Shown piece by piece: positions 47,440-58,717 of a stretch of DNA of 64,000 nt. Every line of letters begins with the position of its first letter. The stretch's first letter is position 1. A program made the position numbers and the translations under genes. The DNA comes from Phoronis australis. Lineage: Eukaryota > Phoronida > Phoronidae. Under the pieces are notes generated by a model, which saw only the letters and a program-made list of their open reading frames with translations, was not told where the DNA came from and ran no database searches. The stretch lies in NCBI GenBank assembly GCA_002633005.1, contig NMRA01000363.1, forward strand, positions 344,918 through 408,917, read 5' to 3'.

Positions 47440-47944
47440 CTATTCACAAGCAAAACTGATATCACCGCTGAAAGGATTGTCTTTTGCTTCTCTCAGACAT
47501 TCAACAGCTCCGTTGATGGCGTTCATTGCAAACACTATTCGCTGTCTTGCCTGATCACTCCGAGCATCTGAAACGGGACCAACCTCAACCAGCGCCGGTT
47601 CTTCAAAATCTGAGCCGTCCTCACTGTCCGTATCCAATTGCTGTCTCATCTCAAAGTGACGGAGAGTACTCTTGAGCACGTCTATCACGTACGACACATT
47701 CGTCTGATTCACGTCTGCCATCGTCGGCCTCAAAACGAGGCCTCGAGTAGAGCTATGCAACTGTGTTAAAAGGTGCGGCGGTTGTTCAGTCTCGATCGCG
47801 TCATATTGTTGTTCGCCCCATGCTTCAATGTATGGCACTTTCACTTGCGCATTCGGTTCCAGCGTTAGTATTTCCTCATCTAATCCATCGACTTTGCTCA
47901 TTTCAGACTCCTTCACGACGACTAAACGATTGCGTTTTTTGCAC
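47440..47944 (-). CDS. Cytoplasmic tail exon, cassette B
   Basis: After the acceptor 'tttcatgtag' the exon starts in phase 2, like tails A and C, and encodes 167 residues to a stop. It opens with a basic CKKRNR stretch, expected just inside the membrane. It shares with tail A 'YVIDVLKSTLRHFEMRQQL', 'LDTDSEDGSDFEE', a 'V.PVSD' segment and the C-terminal block 'RIVFAMNAINGAVECLREA' followed by NPFSG. The nearest membrane exon in matching phase is 51857-51566, which would join as Arg-Cys-Lys-Lys. No enzyme motif is present. The many Asp/Glu/Ser positions suggest a signalling or sorting tail (inference). A transposon sits in the intron just upstream. Confidence 0.65.
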
Positions 47945-48455
47945 CTACATGAAACAAAACAGTTACCAGAAGTGTTAACACTTGAAGTGTGCGTCAAATT
48001 TTGCAGTGAGAAAATACATGCTCGTGTGACAAAAGATTGTTTCGAAATGTTAACAAGACATTACTAGTTCATAAATAGATCTCATTATTTTTGCCACTAT
48101 TTCACAACCGGCTCAGGATAAAAAATTTCACATGACATTATCTGTTCTATTCATTAAAGGCGAAGGCAACCTTTTTCCATGTCATTTTGAGCTAAAATAA
48201 GGTTGGTAGGTTATCCTAGACATATTTTCCACTTAATTACAGCTTTTCGTAATTTTATAAATTACTCGTCCGCTACTCCAGAAGTGACGTTTTAGGAGGC
48301 AAGCGTTTCCCGCCACTTGGTTTTGCGTTGACTTTACCGTGCGAATCTGTTCTATTCTACTTTTGTTTTGTGCTGTTTTTCAACAATTGTCGCCGCCACT
48401 TTCCATCGGCGAGTATTCTGCGGCAAGATAGGTTAGTAGAGAACTCAACTACGTT

Positions 48456-49285
48456 NNNNNNNNNNNNNNNNNNNNNNNNNNNNNNNNNNNNNNNNNNNNN
48501 NNNNNNNNNNNNNNNNNNNNNNNNNNNNNNNNNNNNNNNNNNNNNNNNNNNNNNNNNNNNNNNNNNNNNNNNNNNNNNNNNNNNNNNNNNNNNNNNNNNN
48601 NNNNNNNNNNNNNNNNNNNNNNNNNNNNNNNNNNNNNNNNNNNNNNNNNNNNNNNNNNNNNNNNNNNNNNNNNNNNNNNNNNNNNNNNNNNNNNNNNNNN
48701 NNNNNNNNNNNNNNNNNNNNNNNNNNNNNNNNNNNNNNNNNNNNNNNNNNNNNNNNNNNNNNNNNNNNNNNNNNNNNNNNNNNNNNNNNNNNNNNNNNNN
48801 NNNNNNNNNNNNNNNNNNNNNNNNNNNNNNNNNNNNNNNNNNNNNNNNNNNNNNNNNNNNNNNNNNNNNNNNNNNNNNNNNNNNNNNNNNNNNNNNNNNN
48901 NNNNNNNNNNNNNNNNNNNNNNNNNNNNNNNNNNNNNNNNNNNNNNNNNNNNNNNNNNNNNNNNNNNNNNNNNNNNNNNNNNNNNNNNNNNNNNNNNNNN
49001 NNNNNNNNNNNNNNNNNNNNNNNNNNNNNNNNNNNNNNNNNNNNNNNNNNNNNNNNNNNNNNNNNNNNNNNNNNNNNNNNNNNNNNNNNNNNNNNNNNNN
49101 NNNNNNNNNNNNNNNNNNNNNNNNNNNNNNNNNNNNNNNNNNNNNNNNNNNNNNNNNNNNNNNNNNNNNNNNNNNNNNNNNNNNNNNNNNNNNNNNNNNN
49201 NNNNNNNNNNNNNNNNNNNNNNNNNNNNNNNNNNNNNNNNNNNNNNNNNNNNNNNNNNNNNNNNNNNNNNNNNNNNNNNNNNNNN
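48456..49285. other. Assembly gap (830 N)
   Basis: A run of N. Any frames crossing it are meaningless. The true length may differ from 830. Confidence 0.99.
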
Positions 49286-49419
49286 AACGCTGCGTTCTTC
49301 ACACGAACGAGCCAAGTACGGCGAAGTGTGTCATCCATCGGAAAGCGATGCAAAGGTACTCCCAAAGCGCGCGTGAGCCGATAATTAGTACATCCTGGTA
49401 CGCAGCAACAGTGTGGCAT
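49286..49419 (-). CDS. THAP zinc-finger N-terminus of a transposon protein (partial)
   Basis: From ATG at 49419 the minus strand encodes 'MPHCCCVPGCTNYRL', then 'LHRFPMDDTLRRTWLVRVKN', and runs into the gap after 44 residues. The first Cys pair of the C2CH zinc ligand set and the HRFP...R..W core are diagnostic of the THAP DNA-binding domain; the distal Cys and His and the AVPTIF box fall in the gap. In Kolobok and P-type transposases this domain binds the element's own ends. It begins about 110 bases inside the right inverted repeat, consistent with being the element's transposase. Confidence 0.8.
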
Positions 49420-49684
49420 GTTGACTGACTAGTAAATGAAAGCAAACGACGACGGAACTTAACACAACCGAGGTAGAACAATGACTGACTCGGCAGCTCT
49501 CACAGTCAGACAATATGAAAAGAAATTGGCGCGAAATGCTTGCCTTCTAAAACGTCACTCCCAGAGTAGCGGACGCGTAATTAATAAAATTACGAAAAGC
49601 TGTAATTAAGTGGAAAATATGTCTAGGATAACCAACCAACCTTATTTTAGCTCTAAATGACATGGAAAAAGGTTGCCTTCGCCT

Positions 49685-50189
49685 TTAAGACATTCAGTTT
49701 CTGGTCAGACTGTAAAATTGACGCACTGAAATATCTGCTTTCGCGGAGATGATTTTTATGTTCGTGTTATTGACGTTTTACAGGCAGAAGAGTATGTTTT
49801 CCCTTTGACTGAAACGGTCTGCGCGTTTCAAATCTGTTTCTGGCACAAATAAACATGGATGCGTTCCGTAGACGCCAGAATCTCGCGAACAAAGAAGATC
49901 ACGCACGACAACGCAAAATCACGACAGTGAAAAGCGAGTATTTCACAAGTAGGCTTCCTACCTTACCAGCTCCCCATAACAAAATGGCGGCAACTGAAGT
50001 GATTGGTTCGTGAAGCCGAGATGTTGAACTGTGATATCGAATTCACAGCAAGATTTCTCGCCGCAGTTGCCATACCAGTGTCTTGCGTTTGCGGAACGCA
50101 TTCCACATTTGTCAGTTCTAATGATTTCAATACACGTCTAGCAATTGCTCATCACAAGTGTTTTTCGAAGCATCAAAAATACAAGCCAT
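49685..50189. other. Short gene-free stretch
   Basis: Intronic if the receptor locus extends through it. No exon seen. Confidence 0.4.
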
Positions 50190-50496
50190 CTATTGTGTCT
50201 GCAGTGTCGAATCTTTCGTGTTGCCTTCGTCATTAATGGTCTCCACCTCTGTTCCGTCTTCCGACTCGCTGCTGCTCTCTTCTGATCCCTCGTCTTGTTC
50301 TTTGTCTTTTCTTTCAATTTCTTTTTTCTCACCTGTTTCCTCCACTTTTTCCACAGCTTCTATTTTTGCTATCTGTTCTACATTTTCTAATTGTTTGGGT
50401 TTTATTTCTGGTACTCGGTGTGTCAAGTATGTCTTTTCAGTGACTGCAAGTCGTTTCCTAAGTCGGCGTTGTAGCAGGATGTCACACCCATACAAC
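50190..50496 (-). CDS. Glu/Lys-rich cytoplasmic tail exon, cassette C
   Basis: The acceptor 'tccttgcag' opens an exon in phase 2, the same entry phase as tails A and B, so the membrane exon 51857-51566 joins as Arg-Leu-Tyr-Gly-Cys. The 101 residues begin with a basic juxtamembrane 'LLQRRLRKRLAV'. They then become a low-complexity acidic/basic stretch (EKVEETGEKKEIERKDKEQD, then SSSESEDG) that predicts disordered or coiled structure, ending at TAG. It lacks the FAM-AINGA block of tails A and B. It is the closest tail to the membrane exon, which makes it the default last exon. Family unknown. Confidence 0.5.
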
Positions 50497-50936
50497 CTGC
50501 AAGGATGTATCGCTTGAGCAATAAGCCAGCTTGGAGGAGCCTAAGCACCCGGTGTCGTGCAATTCCAAAATATATTTCTAACCAATCATCACCTGATTGT
50601 CATACATGCAAAGTTTAACCTGTCCTCATGCAATTTCATTTTGAAAATCTTGTGAATACATGCTCTAACTCAAAGTCTCTCGATTCATTGTGTGATAACA
50701 GGTTATGCATTAAAATGAATTTTATCATGCAGAATTTGAAGTTATCATTTGATGACTGAAATGATTTCTAAATGTGTGGGAAAACGCTAACCAGTTGTTT
50801 TTGCTTGGTTACAAACTTGACTGAAAACAAGATTAGCGAGTCAAGCTCACAAGTCGAAAATAAATGGTTCAGTAAATTGGAGTGCCACGTTTTCATTTCA
50901 CCAGTGGGGAGGAGAAAACCTTAGTTTTCAGACAAA

Positions 50937-51062
50937 ATGCAGACGTTGATACTGCGTTTTATTATTTTCGCCATCAAAACATTCTCGTGCACAATTGAAA
51001 TTAAGAAATATCCGGTCAGGTTAGTTGGGACTTTGAAAGCTGTTCTTGAATGTGGTGCCTAA
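50937..51062 (+). CDS. Possible small secreted peptide or first exon
   Basis: An ATG followed by 41 codons begins with a good signal-peptide-like stretch (MQTLILRFIIFAIKTFSC). It could end at the stop or splice at a weak 'gtcagg' donor after residue 25. It lies antisense within an intron of the receptor locus. There is no homology I recognise and no visible partner exon. Confidence 0.2.
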   Translation: MQTLILRFIIFAIKTFSCTIEIKKYPVRLVGTLKAVLECGA

Positions 51063-51565
51063 CCACAGTTCAAAGTAACATAGCATAAAGTAAACGTTTG
51101 ACACATTGTTCTCGAAGTTACAAGCATTCTCTGGATATCAAAGCTTCAGATTTTTGTGCTGTTTTTGTAATTCATGGGTGTCTATTTCAATATCCTTGTT
51201 GATGGATTTCAATGAGCTGCTTCAACACTGTAACGCGCCACCAGGACAGCGCTACGTAATGTAATACGTTGGCCTTGCACTTGAAGCAAGAAATCTTGGC
51301 CTATAGACAAGAAATGGAACAGTGAATTATGTCCCATGACGTAAGAATCATATCCGGGCCATAATTCAGCATTACAACCTTAACGACTGATCACTTCAGT
51401 GGCTGCCATTTTTCTAGGTTACGACAGTAAGGTGCCGAGCCTACCTGCAAAACACTTTTCTTTCATCTGCATGATCTCGCTTTTCTCGCAAGAAACCTAT
51501 TGTATGGAACACTACCCGTTTTGCACGTTGCTACATATGTGACTGGCGCTACCACCTTCACTTAC

Positions 51566-54500
51566 CTAATCGCTAGAATTGCGCCAATGATCAAGAGAGA
51601 CAGCAACACGGGAATCAGATAGAGGAATTTCAAGTTGGTATGATCTTCACTCCCACTGCCAACAGTTTCCTTATACACTGACTTTTGCATCAGGTTGCCG
51701 ATACCTGCGGAAGTCAATTGGGAAAATGGAAAGTCGTAAGCTGTTTTCATGTTTAATGGTCTCGTTAAACTCTCAATACTTCCAGAAATTTGATATTGAC
51801 ATGTAACTCTAAAGTTATATTGTGCCTGGAAAACGCTATAAGGAGCCTTGAACGTCACTGCATCGATGGTCTTTTCCGGTCGAAGATGCAGATCGCGCAG
51901 GACAAATTAGCAGGAAACGAATGTAATCTCTCGACGTATTTGACTAACCATTTATGCCTCTGTTGCTTAGAGGAACGTAGGTATTTGTTTACAATTTAAA
52001 TGTTTTTGTTGAAAAGTAGCCAAGAAAACATGAACATTCATCCACCATTCTGCCTGATAGTTTCAGCTGCCAGAATAAGGATTTGCACAGGAAGTGCTAT
52101 GCTACTTTGACATGGCGGCGACGCTCTGTCACCAAATTGCTCACCAACTAAAATTGAATCGCTGAGATGTAAGCTTTAGTAACCTCCTGACTGGAGAATA
52201 AAACCATTAACTTAGTTTGTAAAATATCTGTGAATTGCTCGAAGAATACGAGAAACTCCTTTTTACTTTGTTCTCCTCAATACTATGCTAATGCAATGTT
52301 GTGTTGACCAATATATTGAACCTGGGTTCAACGTAGATTTCCCCAGCATCCCGAGCTTGGCGAGTGTCAATTATGCAGATTTTTTTTGCAACGCGCCACA
52401 AAGCAAATCTTGAAAAGAGACAAGTGAACTCTTTCGTATTTTCTTTTGTTATACTGTGATTGGAATTGAGCTTCCAGGTCTTACGTTTGGCTTAAAACTC
52501 GCTTCATTTTTAAGGTTGTCTCACGGCCACATTTCTCCCGCGTAAGCATCGAGCAACATATCTTAAATCATTTGTTGATTTGATGTTATGTATTTAAAAG
52601 AGGGACTACCAACATGAAAAGAACACAGCACAGTAAAAAAACAAAATAAACGCTAATTTATTCTGCCTGTTTTGTGCACGTACTGCTGTACACAGCGCCA
52701 CCATCCGCGTCCCCATGCCTCACGATGGCGCTAATCAATTTAGCCATTTGGGATTGGTGAGAAGATATGTGACTATGAAACTGTTAAATTTGCCGTCTCG
52801 TCGAGGTTTCGAGCTAATAAAATTGCAATTTTGCGTTCACACTTATTTGTCTACGGCCACATTAGAAACGGCAGGTGTAGGACATTTGAATCACAAACCA
52901 TCACAAGTGGGCAATACTCCTGTCCAGCTGGCGTTTTCATCACAGGACAGTCGCCGTTGGCCATTTAACATGTAGCCAAAAGTACAGTAGAAGTCCACGT
53001 GCGAGCCGTAGGTGAAGGTGTCACCGTAACGTACTCCCGAGCTCGGTATCCCTGGATCCGGACAAGAAACGACTGAAAAACAAATTGAAGAGTGACACCT
53101 TTCTTATACAATCGTGTTGCAGTGTATGTCCTTCTACTTTGCCCCGTGTAAGGGGGTACTTGACACGGAAATACGGACCAGTTTAGCCTTCGATTCTACT
53201 ATCCAACAAAATCGGGAGTTTCCGTACCCAGTTGCATGAAACACTCGCACACAGGCACTCTGAAATGTTATAGCACATTTGACTTTGTGAAAACATTTAT
53301 TGTCCTTTCCTTAGCCGTTTTGTTTTCATTACTAAAACAATCTGTGGCTTTGATACACACTGAGAGTGAACTCTTGTTGAATTCTCAATGTTATTTCTGG
53401 AAAATCAATTGGGGGGTTTTGATACAACGCAATTAATTAAGTGACTAGGCCTAAGGCCGCATTTATTTTCATTGAAATTAAGGACCATTATTAGACATGG
53501 CATTGAATCGAAGAGGAGCTAGTAATATAGACAAAATGAAAAAAGTTGATACTAAACAAAAAGATGCTTACTCACAGAAGATTTAGGGATCTCAGTTAAG
53601 TCACCATTTGGAACTGTTGCATGAAACTGGGCTACAAAAGGTACAACCGTGACGCGTTATGGTGGTTCACTACTCACGTTGACAAACGGGCAGTTGCTCT
53701 ATGATCCAGGTGCCGTTTTTGCCGCACGTGATTGTGAACGGACTTCCACTTAGGTTGTATCCCTTCATACATGACACTTGTCGAACTGCACCAATGTACG
53801 AGTGACCAGGTAAAACCTTAAGTTTGGTAATGGAAGGTAATATCACATCTGTCGGCATGCATCCGTACACTGGAAGTACAGCGTAACTAAAATTGTTATA
53901 TCAGTTTATAATTTAATGTTAGAAATAAGTTTTCAAACGTTGAATCCATACGCGGTGGACGTTGTCCACCCTCCGGCCCTGTGAAAGCATGGAGACCGCC
54001 ACACAGAAATCCGTATGTGTTCATCAGTGCGCCTTCTGTGACATGTGCCGTCGCTCAGGTCACATATTTTCGTCCCTTAAGAGAGGCGACATATAGGCTA
54101 TCGAGTGTGGCAACATATGCCTTGAATCCGGACGCCAATATGTGTCGAGGTTGAAATTCGTGAATGTGTCGACGTTCGTTGCATATGCAATTCAGTCTTG
54201 CACCGCGGGACATAGTGTCTCCTTCAGGGGGCGACAAATTCCGTGGAGTGCGACAACATATGCAGTCCCATTGTGATAATAAATATTTTCGGTCCCTAAA
54301 ATCATCTAACTTTAGAGAAATTGACTGTGTACATGTACATATAGGCCTACGCAATGCTACGTGTATTCCTGGCTGCAGGCATCAGTGGACAAATCTTAAC
54401 TTCAACTAGAGATCTCCCGATAAATGATGGGTATTTTAGCACGGTCGGAAAGAAAATCCATAGGCTCCTATTTCAAGTGGGTGGATTGCCAAAAGTTGGA

Positions 54501-57500
54501 GGAAGTAAACCACGTAATAAATATTCCACGTTAATGTCAACATTCCCCCAGGCGTGTTCAGTGATTAGGACTAATAATCCACCGCTTCACCATTCATCCA
54601 CTCAACTCCCTACAACCTCGTTTTGATTTCTCTTGCACTTTTCTGGAGCTTCCTCTGAGACTGGCTCCGCCGCTGTGTCAAAAACCCTACCGTCGTGGTG
54701 ACACATTAAGTAACTAATTTGACTGCATTCATTATCGCAGACGATTCATGCTGTCAAATGCAACAACATGTCACAACAGCGCCTGTCTCATTTTGGATGC
54801 ATGCCTTAACTATACCAGGCCCCCCGAATGAGCTGGAAAAGTATAGTGGGCAGTTTTGCTATTTTGTTTGACGCCTTGTCATCTTGAATATATTACAAAA
54901 CAGACGTTTATGTGTAATATATCAAACAAGACTGTTTTAGTCACCGCACCAGTCGCAAGCAATAAATTAAAAATACATACGTGTAAAAAACTTGCGTTTG
55001 ATTTCAGCTCCAAACAGCGTTTTCTAAATCGAGGCTAAATCCAGATATCAGTCTATTCCATTGTTACACACGTGTGTGCTCTATCGCGGTTAAAAGAGTT
55101 ACTAAAACCACTCACTTTCCGGTGCCAGAGACTCAAAGACCCAACGTCTCCGTTTGGTTACTTTTTGTGTTTCTTCTGGTAAAAATGGTCCCAACTAAAC
55201 GTTTCACAGTTCAAAACATTAAAAGTTTTAGTACAAGATATATCTACAATTTACTGCCGTGGAGCCATCAATAAGGTGATAATTGATTCATTTTATACAA
55301 CACAACATTTTATCAAATTTTCCGATAAACAGGCCTTTTGAGGACAACGGGACTTGTACAAACTTATTGGCAAAGTAGAAACTGGGTTTCAATTGTTTTT
55401 CAACAGATTGGGGAATACAGTGTAGGTTTGATGTACTTCTCGATGAAAATGACAGGATGTTATGTTTTCAGACAATGACAAACTTCGAATGTTACTTTCT
55501 TTTGTTCATCATTTAGAAACCATTTCCACAATCATTTCACAGTACCACCCCCATACGCTGGGGAAGAGTGTAAACGGGTCTGAGGTACACATGTAGACTT
55601 GAACGATAATTGTACACACCCTTGCAAAATGGTATCAATGACGTGTCAAACTTTTCCCAGCTACCATCCAGGTCACAAGTTACCGCAGGGTGATTTTCAC
55701 ATGATAGGACATATCCACTCTTGCACGAAAACCGTAACCCGTCCACGTAGGCCACATTAACATCGTCGACTATGACCCCCTCCGGCAAAGGGAGATTAAA
55801 TGTTTTGCACTGAATTTCTGCAACAAGAATGCAAAGCATCAGTTTAAAACTTAATAAATGTCGAAGAGCAAAAAGCACGAAAAATATAAAAATGTGTCCC
55901 GTGCACTAATTGCACTTAAACTACATTGTTGTTAACACTCTTACACCACGAGCTTAAAACCGATCAAAACAGCATGGCGTGTAAAAAAATATTCTAAAAA
56001 CATCCCTTACTTTCCAGCCTGGTTTTTGAACTTCACAAAAATCTACAACTGTCAAACATGGTTTAGGGATGTTTATAATCAATTATAAAATCAATTACAT
56101 TTATTGTTTTTAATGACAGACTTGACGTCCAATGCTTAATTCAGGTTTCCTGTTTTGTGTGATTTTCTAAACCTCAAGAATGTATACTAGGAACTATTAT
56201 TTATTATGCAACTTTCACTCTGTGTGTGTTCAGTCTTTCTTTGTAACCCATCCTCTCTTCCTCTCTTAACCACAATGTATATGTATTTGGGCATGAATCA
56301 TTTCTTCGAACTTAACAGATGTATGTATCGTGTAGAACTCAGTTTGATTAAATATATCGAAGCATTAAGACGCTCTCTATCAGCTCTCTGCTCAGCACAT
56401 CCAGCCACCTCATCTAGTTAACCCGCTAATACCCCACATTTTGGATCCCACAACAACTGTAAACCAGTGGCGGATCTAGGATATCATAAGGGAAGCCCAC
56501 TTTGTCTCTGACAACTGCACAAAGCACGAAGGAATGCTCAACCAGCCTGAAAGATAGGGTGCTCGAATTTACTAAAAACCAATCGGGGACTAAGAAAGAA
56601 AAAAAGGAAAACGATTGCCCACGTCGGCTGAGTCGGGCACCTATAAGAATGTCTGAGCCCCCTCACCCTCGGCCGCATGTTAATTACCGGGGTTAATTAG
56701 TAAACTCAATATTTCCTCACGCTCTTGCTCTTTATTTTTTATTGCAGCCAAGGGGGACGGTGGGCCCCCCTAAATCCGCCTATGGTAAACTACGAATAGG
56801 AAACATGTATACTAGCCGACAATCAACAAAATGAGTCAATTACTTGTGCACTCAGGGAACAAACTGTAATTCACAGATCTCCATGTACCGCCCGTGTCAC
56901 ATGTTATGTGCGGCATTCTCCACCCAGGTTGGGTCCTGTAACCCTCCTTGCACGTTACACTCAAACCTCTTAAGTACGTTACCTCTCGGCTGATCAATAA
57001 AACATTTTGGGCTAAAGGTCCGTCGAATGGCTGACAACTGATCTCTGGAAACGAAAACAAAAGCAAAGTAAAACGTTGCATTACAACCACGACTGTAACG
57101 CTAGCTGCGTGCTTTTAAGGGTGCATTAAAGTAAGACTAATGTGGCGTGTATGATACCAAAATCCAAACATGAGCTGGTGTTGGGGGTATCTCAGTTCCC
57201 AGGCGTACACCTCTCTCTCTCATGATTCACAAAAGCATGTTATTCAATTTTGACAATAATCAACAGACAAGTAAAAGAAAAATGTGTAACAGGAGGTGCT
57301 AAATTATTTGAATTCGTCCGATAGCCGCAAATACCCATCAAACATGTTGGTCTTTGTGTCAATTTTGGTCAGTTATTAACAATAATTCACGGACAAAGAA
57401 AATCCTGCCGAAGTCTCTTCTGCAGTCAAATTTGTTCCCAAACTGTCTGATGAAGGCGCAAACCCGTTGTACATCTCTGTGTGTCCAAATTGACAAGCGG

Positions 57501-58717
57501 AATAAACGGACAGGCAATGTTTTTTGAAAACATAAACAACAGGGGCACCACGGTAATCCAATCCGTCCGAAAATCAATTGGTACTCCAAAACTAAAGCGG
57601 AATGTGCTGACATAGTGAAATTGATTGGTGCTGGCGCATACCCACCACATACATGTACATCTCCGTCCAGCTTGGCACATTTTGTCAAGTCGGACATTCC
57701 TGTCCCTGTACTGAATTTCACGGATACCTTGGAGACGGACGCCGGAAGTACGTAACAACAGACGACCCACGGGATGCAGACTACATGCTAGCACCTTTGT
57801 GTGGGTGCATGAAATCACCGCAAAGAAACCCTGTGTCATAAACGCTTAGAGCGACCTGGAAAACCTCTGGTTCAAAATGAAAAATATACCAGGAATGAAA
57901 ATATCAAGTTATGAATATGCGGTTAGGCTGCTTAAATATAGTTAGCGTTTCCTTAGACTGTTTAGTCTCTAGTGCCTATGTTTCATGATAAAATAAAACG
58001 ACCAAGTCAAATTCCGCGGCTATGCAAAAATTTACAATACCAGAACAAGTGACTCCATCCCCGGTGTATCCGAAGAAGCACGTGCAACGAAACGAACCCC
58101 GAGTATTGAAGCAATGAGCTTTATGGTAACAGGAATGAGCGTTTGTGCACTCATCGATATCTACAAAAACAAGAAGAACGAATACAACTTTATTGAAACG
58201 TGTCAACACTTCTTGAACTTTCTTCTGTGCTGTTTAACGGAGCCCCTAGTGCGCGACCGGTTTTCCCATAGGCAAGTACTTTGGTAACTACATAATCCCG
58301 TATTCTTCGTCCAATTCGATGAAACAGATGCCATGTGAAAGTTTAAAAACGAAGAGGAGGGGGGGGNGGAGGGGGAGGGAGGCAAGACGATTAAATGCTA
58401 AAGAATGATAACATGGGCCACTGGTTGGTCACCCACTTTCGTGGAACTCTTATAGTTTTCTTGCCAATCTTAAGACAAGTCCATGAATGTCTTAGTTGAC
58501 TTCTAGGAAAACGGCGATGGGATTCACTACTATTAGAGAATTTCAGAATTCAGAGTTTAGAGTAAACAATAATGCAACATAGCTTGGACATAACCTGTAC
58601 ACTGTTTCCCGTCACCGGTGAACCCTCTCAGGCAAGCGCAAGAGAACGAGCCTTCATTATTGGAGCACTGACCGTTCGGATGACACAATGAAATTCCAGC
58701 TAAGCACTCGTCGATAT
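51566..58717 (-). CDS. EGF-CCP cell-surface protein: ectodomain and membrane exons
   Basis: Exons in order: 58717-58595 (calcium-binding EGF, 'DIDECLAGISLCHPNGQC'), 58160-58041 (second EGF, 'DIDECTNAHSCYHKAHC'), then CCP/sushi modules 57044-56844, 55817-55620, 53869-53678 and 53072-52899, and a juxtamembrane-plus-membrane exon 51857-51566. Every module exon is exactly phase 1-1, and the last enters in phase 1 and leaves in phase 2 at a GTAAGT donor. Each EGF has six Cys and the Asp/Asn-x-Phe/Tyr calcium pattern; each CCP has four Cys with a conserved Trp. The membrane helix is 'FLYLIPVLLSLLIIGAILAI'. The domain order resembles adhesion or complement-like receptors. The signal peptide and further N-terminal modules are not found and may lie beyond the window. 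The protein continues into one of the tail exons at 50.5, 47.9 or 43.7 kb. Confidence 0.8.
57359..57840 (-). pseudogene. Coding-like segment with frame breaks, unknown
   Basis: On the minus strand, a frame with 'CAKLDGDVHVCGGYAPAPI' and 'SAHSALVLEYQL' gives way by a frame change near 57555 to 'YRGAPVVYVFKKHCLSVYSA' and 'AEETSAGFSLSVNYC' before a stop. The strings look protein-like, but no single frame holds and no splice sites fix it. It lies between the EGF and CCP exons of the receptor locus. It may be a dead ectodomain exon or an unrelated relic. Confidence 0.25.
58358..58381 (+). repeat. G-rich low-complexity tract with an N
   Basis: A purine tract (gaggaggggggg, one N at 58367, then ggaggggg). 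Base-calling stopped at the G run, so the local length is unreliable. It lies in an intron of the receptor locus. Confidence 0.8.

Larger units (their letters stand above)
48158..49684. mobile_element. Kolobok-type DNA transposon with THAP domain, centre unsequenced
   Basis: Inverted ends starting 'aggcgaaggcaacctttttc' extend about 155 bases at over 90% identity. TTAA flanks both ends (48154-48157 and 49685-49688). A TTAA target plus a THAP zinc finger inside is the hallmark combination of Kolobok elements. The central 830 bases are N, so transposase integrity is unknown. The high identity of the ends indicates a fairly young copy, which may be why the assembly broke here. It lies between tail exons B and C of the receptor locus. 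Confidence 0.8.

Noticed and set aside
48328-49428. Long open frames on both strands across the gap
   Set aside because: They consist mostly of unknown bases. Only the THAP start at 49419-49286 is real sequence with a domain signature.
55818-55878. Hydrophobic start before the second CCP module
   Set aside because: The frame opens with GTG, not ATG, and covers an intron acceptor.
57045-57090. Signal-peptide-like start (MQRFTLLLFSF) directly before the first CCP module
   Set aside because: It is the pyrimidine-rich tract of a splice acceptor read as protein. The module exon starts in phase 1 after 'tttccag'.
58161-58209. Signal-peptide-like start (MLTRFNKVVFVLLVFV) before the second EGF module
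   Set aside because: Same cause: an acceptor polypyrimidine tract translated. The EGF exon boundary is fixed by phase 1 and its sister exon.
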